64,000 bases of DNA from Geosiphon pyriformis (Eukaryota > Glomeromycota > Glomeromycetes > Archaeosporales > Geosiphonaceae): positions 372,001 to 436,000 of the forward strand of contig JAAOMT010000031.1 of assembly GCA_016748015.1 (NCBI GenBank), given 5' to 3'. This document shows, piece after piece, positions 54,880-64,000 of this stretch; the stretch's first letter is position 1; each line of letters opens with the position of its first letter. Both the position numbers and the translations under genes were made by a program. The notes under the pieces were generated by a model, which worked only from the letters and a program-made list of their open reading frames with translations, was not told where the DNA came from and made no database searches.

Positions 54880-56700
54880 GTGGCAGAATCAGAAAGTATA
54901 GGAGCAAACCATTTAAGATTCACAAAATCCTTATTTCAATACTACTGTCAACACTTGGGATTGAACCACAATCAGATATCAGCAGAATCACTCTTCAATT
55001 TCTATGTTAACAAAAAAATTGCCTATTTGTTAGGAACACCAGTAAACACTGAATCGGCAAGAGAAACTTTTTACCATGAATTAATCTAAAACACCAGCTT
55101 ATCAACAAATTATAATTTTGCATCCATCATCATTGAGATTAATAAAAAAATTGAACATCACACACAACAAAGATACCCAATTACTTATGCCAGTAAAGGC
55201 AAAAGAAAATTACAAACACCAGCAGTAACACCTTAACGGATTCAACCACCCACTTGAAAAAAACACAGAATTAAATCACCAACAAATCCATCATATCACT
55301 ATATACCTGGAAGCACCATCAACATTACAGCAACAGATATGTCCACATTATATGCAATATCAACTTTTGGACGATTCCTATTTTAAAGTAAACAAAGAAA
55401 AGAAGATCTTCTAGAACCATATAGTGCATATTTCGAAGGATTTAAGTCACAATCTCCAACACCATCAGAACTTTAATCTTCACTACCACAACCAGATTTC
55501 GGAACCACAAGTCCCTGAAAAGTAACGGATTTGGAAGAAAAACAAAAAAAAGTGGAAGAAGAACAAAAAAAAGAGGAAGAAGAATCTGAAAATCAAGAAT
55601 TTACTTACCAGAACCTGATCCCAAAAAACCCAAACATTGAAACCCCGAATTTTCAGACTCAGCAAAATCCAAATTTGGAAAATCCAGAAATTAAGACTTT
55701 GAATTTCCAAATGCAGCACAATCAAAATGATCACAACCCTAACATTAATAATTAACAACATTTATCTCCAGTAATCGTAATTAATTCAGCTCCACCAATC
55801 GACAAACAGCAACAACAGCTACTTCAACCACCTCAACAACCACAGCAGCCACTTCAATAGCCGTAACAACAACTGCAACAACCAAACGTCAATCCAATGG
55901 CCTATGTTCCAATAGCAAAACTTGAGAAATTCACCAGCAAAAAAGACAATGCCCAAGTGTGGCTAAACGATATGGAGAAAACCATCATAGCCAATGGCTG
56001 AAATAACACCAGAGCCATGCAGGCCATTCTTTACTTTCTCCAAGATACCACCAATTTATGATATCAAAGCTTGGCTAACAAACCCCAAGATTTTGCTGCA
56101 TTTAAGCTTGCATTCTTACAATACTTCAGCAACAATAATAGTATTAATTGGCTAGCAAACACTTTTACCACTATCAAACAAAGGGAAAATGAAGCAGTCA
56201 CTACTTATCTAAGATGTTTTCATAGGAATCTGCACCAGATTTAAGCAATTCAGGCTGACTATTTTACAGTGCCCCAAATTCTAAACCAATTTATTAAAGG
56301 TCTGTGCAGTAGCATCCTCCAATGCATATGTCTAATGCATCTAGCAAATCTTCAAGCCACAGTTACCAATGTCCAAGATTTTGAAGCAGCTGAACTCAAA
56401 GTTAATCATGCCCAAGCTGTTAATCTAGTGATGAATGAGTCATCTAAATTGGATTCCAAATTGAAACAATTTAGTGATTTCATCAATCAGAAATTAGAGG
56501 GATACTTAGCTGACAATTGCACAATTTATTAGCCATCCCAACAATGCAATAATTTAGGAATTACAAATTACCCACAAAATCAGTCATGTTTCTCATCATC
56601 ATCCAATCAGCCATGGCAGCAAGAAACGTGTATTTGCCACTACTGTGGTAAACAAAAACATTTGAGAATTGATTGTTAGTTAAGAATAGAAAACCAATAA
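54880..56700 (+). pseudogene. Gypsy2 gag with zinc knuckle
   Basis: Single frame with stops. It begins MAESESIGANHLRF after the primer site; the true start may be upstream. An N-terminal region is followed by a charged Glu/Lys-rich segment (about 55530-55590), an Asn/Gln/Pro-rich linker, and a capsid-like domain (VWLNDMEKTI, LANKPQDFAAFKLAFLQYF, QFIKGLCSSI). It ends in a zinc knuckle CHYCGKQKHLRIDC (56635-56676) with correct CCHC spacing. The capsid part resembles Ty3/gypsy gag. Confidence 0.82.
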
Positions 56701-57229
56701 TCAGGAAATCAATATTAAAACCCTGATCACAGGTTTCCAACTCTGAGTTATCAATTAAGCTCAGCAACATATCAACTGACTTATCTGCCAATGACACAAC
56801 AGCCAATATATCAACCACCCATATATCAATCTCCAGTTAATCCATCACAGCCACTAATAATATATCAACCACTGCAGCCACAAATAATTTATCAAACACC
56901 TGCAATTCAAACACTGCCATCAAATCCAGCTCAAATGACATCAGGGAATCCTAAATTGAAAGTTACTCAAAACTGGAGATTGGTGATAGTTGTTCACCAA
57001 CCAATCTCCAGTTTATCCAACCAGCCATTCAGATCACAACAATTGAGTTCAGAAACTGGGTACACTCAAAACCCGAGTTCCCAAAACTATTTAAGTCTTC
57101 TGGTTATCCCAGAAGGCACCTTACCCAACAACTGGAAACCCAAACAGAAGCAACCACTTACCAATATTCCACCAGCCACTGTTATGGAAGACAAGTCTCT
57201 AGCAGCTATATTTCCTTTCAAAATCAAGG

Positions 57230-57660
57230 AACTGACAGAAACCCTGTTGTTCAGTAGAGCTGCACTCGAGAAAAAACTTATCACAGCAATGTACACAGAT
57301 GCCAAAATTGATGGTCAGTCCATCAAACTGATTTTAAATAGTGGATTAGCTGGTAGCATCATCACAAGACAGCTCATGGACCAATTAGGTCACCGAGTTG
57401 ATTGAGCTGCCAGTGCAAGGATAATTACTGCTAATGGAGCCACCAAGACACTAATTAGTGAAATAGATGCCCTACTTATTGAAGTCAATGGCATTATTGT
57501 ACCAATTAAGGTATTAGTTATGGAAGCCACTTAGTACCAAACACTCATTAACAATGATTGGCTGTCCAAAACCCATGTAATGCTCAATTGAAATACTCAA
57601 GAGCTTCAGTTTAGTCAAAACAGTCGATACACATGTGTACTAGCCACATGTGGCCACTTT
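57230..57660 (+). pseudogene. Gypsy2 protease domain
   Basis: Retropepsin-like. LILNSGLAGSIIT carries Asn (57337-57339) where the catalytic Asp of the DSG/DTG motif belongs, a GAT-to-AAT change. The downstream strands (LIEVNGIIVPIKVLV and INNDWLSK) fit the fold. It lies between a Gln/Pro/Tyr-rich linker and the cysteine-rich region, in the gag frame. Confidence 0.8.
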
Positions 57661-57990
57661 AAACCCATCGAGTTTGAAGAAGAAAAAGAGAAACCTACTT
57701 GGGAAGCATACCAAGTCTTTTGAACTAATGAAGACCACAATAAGTTGCCGCCAATACTCTTCTGGGACAACAACAATAAAAGAAAGCAGAAAAAAGAACT
57801 TACTTGGAATATTGACCAAGCCTGGGAAACTGATAATGATCAAAACAAATTAGCAAACTGGAAGTGGAAAAAAACAGACAAGGGAAAGAGAAAAGAGAAG
57901 GAAAAAAAAACCACTCCTATTAGCAGCACTTATAATTCATATGCTTACACCTCATCACAACCACCCAATTATTGTCAACCAAAATTAAAA

Positions 57991-58617
57991 TGTGTTGATT
58001 GTGGTAAGAGATTGTCATCAATGGGTGCTTGCTGTGGCAACAATGAAGAATATGCCATGGCCACAAAATTTTATTGCCACCTATGCTTTATAGAATGCTT
58101 TGGACAACCAAAATGACAAGGAAAGTAGGATAATCAACTCTGTCTCACATATGAAACTATCTTACCAGACAAAGAAATGTGGAATGACATTCCTGGGCAT
58201 GGAGAAACATGTGATGAGACATGCCAGTACACCATCTTGATAAATGACTGGGTATGCAAGAAAACACCAATTGACGATGCATAGAAAAGAGTGTTGTGAC
58301 AATTGGAAGGATATTCCCACAACAAACATGAACTCTGGAGAATAGCGTATGTGAAAGCAGAAGGTGCAACAACTAGCAAACTACTGGAAATTAAAAACAG
58401 CCCTCTATCTTTTCCTGAACCCAAATACATCCAAATTTTCAATGTCTTTGGCAACATTGAGGACAACCCAGAGGAATTTCATGAACATTACCAGTGATTA
58501 GCACCCACTAGAAAAGAGCAGAAACAATACTTGAAAGAACTAAACACCCAATTATGTGACCACTGTTTGATCTCATGTGACTTCCAGTATTGTAATAAGT
58601 GTAATCTTATTTACAAT
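57991..58617 (+). pseudogene. Gypsy2 cysteine-rich region between protease and dUTPase
   Basis: In the pol frame this stretch has a first cluster CVDCGKRL...ACC...YCHLC..C (57991-58100), a middle part with several Cys (ETCDETC, near 58210) and a second cluster CDHCLISCDFQYCNKC (58555-58605). The spacing of CxxC pairs suggests zinc binding. No family is recognised. It is not the gag knuckle or the integrase finger, both of which are present elsewhere. Acidic and Ser/Asn-rich sequence follows up to the dUTPase. Confidence 0.6.
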
Positions 58618-58878
58618 TCATCACTACACATGATCTACATGATCTTAGAAGAAGACAAACCAATAAGCAACTACACATCAGAATTGGAATCAGTTTTCAA
58701 TCCCAATTCAAACTTTGACAACAATGATGATAAAAACACTAGTTCTAGCTCAGCTCAATATGGCAATAAAAGTCTCAACAATTCAGACTCTAATTCAAAC
58801 CCAGAAATATACATTGTGCTTCTTGATCTCTCTAAGGAACAGAAACTCAAATAGTATAGTGATAATAATGAAAGTATT

Positions 58879-59300
58879 ATGCCTGAACATGTATATAATA
58901 CTGATGCAGAGTTTGATCTGAGATATCCAGGAAAGGATGCCATCAAATTAGAACCAAATTTATGCACATGTATTGATCTCAAAATAGCTCTGAAAATTCT
59001 AGCAACAACCATAGTTCAATTAGCATCTAGGAGTAGTCTAGCGAAAAAAAAAATCAATATCAGAGGAAGAATAATTGACACAAAGTATATAGAAAATATT
59101 ATTGCTATGTTACAAAATGATTCAGAAAAGACCTATACTATAGAGCCAAATGAAAAGATAGCACAGGCAATATTCCTACTTCTGGTGAAAATAGCTCAGT
59201 TAGTTTCAGTGAGAAATAGGGAAGAATTAGGAATTACTGCTAGAAGGATACAGGGATTTAGATCAATAGATAGAATAGATATACCAGTTAATATAACAGA
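58879..59300 (+). pseudogene. Gypsy2 dUTPase domain
   Basis: Trimeric dUTPases hydrolyse dUTP to dUMP and keep uracil out of newly made DNA. All five family motifs are found in order: 1, DAEFDLRYP; 2, ASRSSLAKK; 3, GRIIDTKYIENI; 4, NEKIAQAIF; 5, RRIQGFRSID (expected RGxxGFGSTG). The length of about 140 residues is normal for the fold. Damage is confined to transition-type changes, above all in motifs 1 and 5, where Gly residues needed for nucleotide binding have become Glu, Arg and Asp. The domain sits between protease and RT in the same frame, so it was part of the gag-pol polyprotein. Confidence 0.88.
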
Positions 59301-59399
59301 GGAAGAGGTTATTGACAAAGGAGAAATTATCTCAACCCATCAATCAATCTCTATTCCACCATATGACTAGTATATATTAGTCATAAAAAAAGAAGTAAA

Positions 59400-61008
59400 A
59401 AATCAAGCTCAATTGTTTAAAGCAGAAGCCATTATTTGCAAATCAAGAGAGATTGGACTCATTAATCTCTATATATCAGCCAAAAGCCCCAAAAATATCA
59501 AAATTTCTATCTACAATACAACAGAAAGTGTTATTGAAATACCAAAAGAAATTATCATTGGATATTTAACCACCAAAGTTGAGAATCAACCACCAAACCA
59601 AATTCTAGATTTTCCACAGCTTTGTGAATATGTGGACATCACATCACAAACCATTTATGAACGAAATGAATGTTATCTGCTCCAACCAAAACAATTGAAA
59701 CAGATAAACATGGGGAATCTAGATTCATTCCAACAAATGCAATTAAAGATATTATTCAACAAATTTAATGACATCTTTGCCAGTGAAAATGAATTTGGCA
59801 GAACCAACATAATCTAGCATCAGATTAAAACTGGAGATACAATGTCAATTAAACAAAGAGCATACAGAGTACCACCAGCTAGTCATGAGATCATTCATCA
59901 AGAAATTAATTAAATGTTTGACAATGGGCTAATTTAGCCATCAATGAGTCTATGGTTGTTACCAGTAGTACTAGTTCAGAAAAAAAATGGAAAAATCTGC
60001 TTTTGTGTAGACTACTGGAAACTAAATGGAGTAACAAAGAGTGATAGTTATCCAACTCCAAAGATCCAAGAATTATTCGATGCTTTTGGAGGAAATAAAT
60101 GATTCTCAACACTGGATTTAGATAGTGGTTATTAACAAGTAGCCATGAATTCAGCCAACAAAGAGAAAACAGCGTTTACCACAAAAGAGGGAAATTTTGA
60201 GTTTGAAGTCATGTCATTCGGATTAATGAATGCTCCAGCAACATTCCAATAGCTTATGGAAATTGTCTATATTGAATTACTATGGAAATTAGTAGTCGTA
60301 TACTTGGATAACACCAATGTGTTCTCAAAAACATTCAATGATCATTTGCATCATCTCCAACAAGTGTTTGAAAGATTAAAAAGAGCCGAACTAAAGCTAA
60401 ATATGACCAAATGTTTCTTTGGAAAAACTGAACTCAAGTTTTTGGAACATGTGGTGAGCAAAGATGGAATCAAAACAGATCCAGATAAGATTGCAATAGT
60501 AAAAAACTTTTCAGTACCAACAAACTTGTCAGAACTAAGGGCATTTTTGGGATTCACAGGCTATTATCAATGTTTCATCAAGGACTTTTTTAAACTAGCC
60601 CAGCCACTTCATCATTTACAAACCAAAAATGTGAAGTATAAATGGACTGAAGCTCAACAAGAGGTGTTCAACACACTGAAAAGAAAGCTTATTCAAGCTC
60701 CAGTATTGATGTATCCAGATCACAGCAAATCATTCATCATTACTACAGATACATTAAGTTAATTATTGGGAGCAGTACTATTACAAAAAGAACCAGATGG
60801 AAGAGAACATTCAGTAGCTTATGCCAATAGAAACTTAAGTCCAGCCAAAAAGAACTATAGAACACCAGCACTGGAACATTTAACAATCTATTGGGCAGTC
60901 ATAAAATGGAGAAAATACTTGAGCCAAAAGTTTAAAATATATATGGATCACAAGGGATTGACTTCAATCCAGAAACAAAAATTTGCAGATGATTATTATG
61001 CCAGATAA
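59400..61008 (+). pseudogene. Gypsy2 reverse transcriptase and RNase H
   Basis: A linker with FNDIFASENEFGRT precedes RT (about 59820-60560): [43 protein letters not shown], and VVYLDNTNVFS, where YLDD is expected (Asn at 60310-60312). The connection domain has FLGFTGYYQCFIKDF. RNase H at about 60700-61000 has FIITTDTLS, LGAVLLQKEPDG and LEHLTIYWAVIKWRKYL. Arg-to-Cys and Arg-to-Trp changes in the VDYRKLN-like motif reflect C-to-T. Stops lie at TAG/TGA/TAA sites expected to be Gln, Trp or Arg. Confidence 0.9.
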
Positions 61009-61183
61009 AAAATAGAACTTGTACCATTCAATTATACAGTACATTATAAAAAAAAAAAGACAATGGAAATGCTGACAGATTGTCACGAATGAGACAAATC
61101 TAAAAACATTTCAACTCAAAAATATATAACAAAAGATGAATACACAAAAATACCAACAACTCTAGCATTATATAAATACTCAA

Positions 61184-62460
61184 TTGTTTAAGGAAAAATT
61201 ATCTCAAAAAGAACAAAACAACATAAAACAGCAATCAAAATATTTCATCAATCATCAAAATATACTTTACCAAAAAAACAGAAAAAATCCAGACCAACTA
61301 ACCAGAGTAATTACAGAATCAAAAAAAGAAACAATATTGTTTAACATGCACTCAGATCCAACAACAGAACATTTTCATAAAGAAGCAATCATAAAAAGAG
61401 CCAAAAAAAGATACTATTAGCCATCAATATATCTAGACATTATCTAATATGTTCAAAGTTGTGATGCTTGTCAAAGAAGAGGTAGAACAAGACCAAATAA
61501 ACCATTAAGACTAATCAAAGTGGGACAACCATTTGATCGCATTGGAATCGACTTAGTCAGACCATTAACAATCATCAGCAGAGGCAACAGATATATTACA
61601 ATAGCCATAAATTATCTCACTAAATGGCCAGAAGCAAAAGCCATTCAAAGAGCAGATGCAGAATCTGTTGCCAAATTTGTTCATCAAGATTTGATTTGTT
61701 GACATAGATGTCCAAAAGAACTATTATCAGATCAAAAAACTCACTTTGTGAACAGAACATTAGCAGAATTAAGTCAGAGATTTGGAATTAAAAGACCATT
61801 ATTATCACCATACTATTCACAAACAAATGGGTTAGTTGAGAGGTTTAACTGAATATTGTGTAAAGCAATTGCCAAGATCAGTCAAAAAAATTAGGACAAA
61901 TGAGATTTGTTTATACCATCAGTATTATTTGCTTATTGGACAATGAAGCAAGACACTACATAAGCAACACCATTTGAATTAGTATATAGTAGAACAGCAA
62001 CATTACCAGTTGAGATGGAAGTCACCACTTATCTAACAGAACCAATAACTAAAGACAATTTTCAGGAAATATTGCTAAAAAAAACATATGACTTAATGAA
62101 AACATTAGAAAATAAATGGTGAAGAGCAGCTGATAACATCCAGAAGTCACAAGAAAAACAAAGATAATCAACTACCAGACAAACCAGTTGAATTCAAGAT
62201 TGAAGACAAAGTATTTCTACATTATGTCAAAGCGGAAAAACAATAGAATGGAAAATTTGACCCCAAATGGGACAGACCATTTTACATAGAAAAAATTCTT
62301 GGAAATAGAGCTTATAAATTAAGATGAGACAACAAAATCTTAACCAAAGCAGCACATGGTGATTGACTAAAACCATATTACCAAATAGCATTATCATCCA
62401 CCAATAACATTCCACAATTGGAAGTACAATGAATACTAGTTTAACCAAATAAGATTCCAT
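61184..62460 (+). pseudogene. Gypsy2 integrase
   Basis: HHCC zinc finger (HSDPTTEHFHKEAI then CDACQRR), catalytic core with DRIGIDLV, LLSDQKTHF and GLVERFN, so the three acidic residues D, D and E are still readable. A C-terminal part with KVFLHYVKAE and GKFDPKWDRPFYI-like text around 62210-62290 follows. It is in the frame +1 to RNase H. Several stops are present (61418, 61700, 61850 and others). Confidence 0.88.
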
Positions 62461-62499
62461 GAGATCTGGAACTAATCATAATTATTGGACCAAACACAT

Positions 62500-63209
62500 A
62501 ATATCAAACAAGAAAAGAGTATATAAAGACACAGTATATGTGACAAAGGCAACCAAAAAAAATGGAAATACCAGATCATATTCATGTTATAGCTCAACAA
62601 TTGTTCTAGGCCTTAAGTAAACAACAGTTAGACATGGAAATTGTCATTAACAAACAAATAATTTACTATCGAAACACCCAAAGAAAGACAAAGAACACAC
62701 CATATCAGCAACCACCAAAAAATGATAAAAACTGATCAGATAACATAATAGAAAAAGTAAAAAACACTTTTGGGAAAATACTTATTATAGCACCAACAAA
62801 AAAACTTACAAAAGAGAATTAAAAGCAATAGACAAAACAACTTCCAATATGATACTGTTACTACCAGTTAAGTCGAAAGTTAAATATTCAAGAGTTGTAT
62901 ATTGACAAATCCAAGAGAATATTTAACCAAAACATAATACAGCAAATTGAAGAATTTATTGGAAAAAAGACAAATTCGACACTACATGTGAGAACAATTT
63001 ATTGACTGCACAACATATTTCAGAACTACCCAGAAATACTGTTACACTCTGACATGGAAATTATAACCATTAATCAATGGGAAAGAATAAACAATGTACA
63101 AGTAGAAGATGTAAAAAATAAAGTCGAACAAACAATACTAGAAAAAGAAGTATTGGAGCTAATTCAAAATAAAGATTTCAACAGAGCTCAATATTAAAAA
63201 AAAAAGATA
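62500..63209 (+). pseudogene. Gypsy2 post-integrase region
   Basis: Protein-like sequence continues from the integrase to the purine tract: EIPDHIHVIAQQLF near 62560, FQNYPEILLHSDMEIITI near 63020 and EKEVLELIQNKDFNRAQY near 63150-63195. It is hydrophilic with a likely coiled coil at the end. The closing DFNRAQ is shared with gypsy1. No envelope-like membrane segment or chromodomain is visible. The A-rich stretch before the LTR looks like a purine tract whose Gs became As. Confidence 0.55.
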
Positions 63210-63210
63210 A

Positions 63211-64000
63211 TGTTACTCATAGAAAGAAAACAGATATAAGAAAATAGTAGACCAATAAGCAAATAGTATGTAGCATGTGAGCATATTGTTCAGCAATGTG
63301 GAGCAATGTCAGAAAACATAGCACATTGCTTAGCAATATGGAGCAATGTTAGAAAATTAAGGCACATTGCTTAGCAATATGAGTATTGCTTAAAAAATCA
63401 TAGCACATTGCTTGAGAATATGAGCAATCTTATAGAACATCAATTATGTATATATAGTGATAGCATTAGAAGTAAAAAGAGCAGAATCCATCAGTTCGAA
63501 ACCTTCCACATCACAAATATTAATAAATAATTATTCACTATCCCAATCCACTCTCCACTATTACCACTTCATGTTGATAGTAATTAATACTTAACCACAC
63601 TGGAACAATAGCTCTTAATTACACCTATTGATGGGATACTAACTTGCAATTGCTTTTGTTTATGTCTTTATTTTCTTTTATTTTCTTTTATTTCTTTTTG
63701 TTATTTTTTTGGTTTTACTAAATTGATTAAGAATTAAGTGCTGAGATACAGACATCATAGGGACTGGTAAAAGACCTGTGAAACAAGGGTAAAACACTCA
63801 TAGATTTGAGAATAGCTTACCAGAAGGATTACCGGCCACCATGCTGAGAAAAAAATTTGATAGAATTGTGATTCCGGGAGGCTACTGAAAACAACTATTA
63901 AATCTCTGTTCATTATACAAAAAACTCCACAACCAAAACCTTCAGATATCAACACTTGAGTACCAACTAAGCACCAAGTTACAAATTTATTATTTAATTT
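63211..64000 (+). repeat. Gypsy2 3' LTR, cut by window end
   Basis: Aligns with 54064-54790. It is longer than the 5' LTR because it has at least one more copy of the GCACATTGCTTAGCAATATG unit (63300-63400). The last 30 or so bases and the right target repeat lie outside the window. Confidence 0.92.

Larger units (their letters stand above)
54064..64000 (+). mobile_element. Gypsy2: Ty3/gypsy-like LTR retrotransposon with dUTPase
   Basis: 5' LTR 54064-54819, primer site, gag-pol, purine tract, and 3' LTR from 63211, which leaves the window about 30 bp before its end. ATAT precedes the 5' LTR (54060-54063). Gag, protease, cysteine-rich region, dUTPase, RT and RNase H all lie in one frame (about 54880-61008), interrupted only by stops. 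Integrase continues in the next frame after a one-base change in an A run near 61050. Asp-to-Asn changes in protease and RT, and many stops, show it is dead. Confidence 0.93.

Noticed and set aside
40001-62460. Alternative genetic code (TGA as Trp, TAA/TAG as Gln)
   Set aside because: The three host genes use standard codes and end at normal stops, and the elements also carry Asp-to-Asn, Gly-to-Arg and Cys-to-Tyr changes that recoding cannot explain.

Overview
The window looks like nuclear DNA of a fungus, most likely an arbuscular mycorrhizal fungus (Glomeromycotina). The reasons are extreme AT richness, short GT-AG introns, and two retroelement types whose proteins resemble, from memory and unverified, families abundant in Rhizophagus and Gigaspora. 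Three host genes can be fully modelled. They sit in two small islands of ordinary base composition: a 13-exon alanyl-tRNA synthetase (minus, 10536-14535) divergent from an 8-exon PP2A activator PTPA (plus, 14685-16309), and a 5-exon cyclophilin A (minus, 26864-27721). Their exon sums are exact multiples of three and give 990, 360 and 164 residues.

Nearly everything else is retrotransposon in different states of decay. LINEs with ORF1, endonuclease, reverse transcriptase and RNase H occur as two fairly readable copies on the plus strand (A 39849-46605, B 47425-54063). Five strongly AT-shifted relics lie on the minus strand (D 1320-2446, C 3400-10090, E 18401-22388, G 23307-24760, H 25186-26012). 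A 2.3 kb element (F, 18820-21104) carries only ORF1 joined to the same LINE 3' UTR and sits inside E with a clean 10-bp target duplication. Two Ty3/gypsy-like elements are present: gypsy1 (31754-39389, minus, complete) and gypsy2 (54064 to the window end, plus, second LTR cut just short). Solo LTRs of these families lie at 2451-3163 and 22393-23306, and a very eroded one lies at 29260-29798.

The elements share one damage pattern. Changes are mostly C-to-T and G-to-A transitions with few indels. They turn Gln, Trp and Arg codons into stops and Asp into Asn at catalytic sites (LINE RT FxDD, gypsy YLDD, gypsy2 protease, gypsy1 integrase). This looks like repeat-induced point mutation or deamination of methylated C, and none of the copies seems able to make an intact polyprotein.

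The most notable observations are: a dUTPase domain plus a cysteine-rich module inside gypsy2 pol; an ORF1-only LINE derivative; ATAT at every visible LTR-element boundary in two families; overlapping stop/start codons (ATGA, TAATG) between LINE ORF1 and ORF2; and a post-integrase reading frame in both gypsy elements whose last codons form the polypurine tract. The long AT-rich stretches (1-1319, 16921-18400, 28400-31753, 46606-47424) hold no credible host gene; parts of them are recognisable as older retroelement debris.
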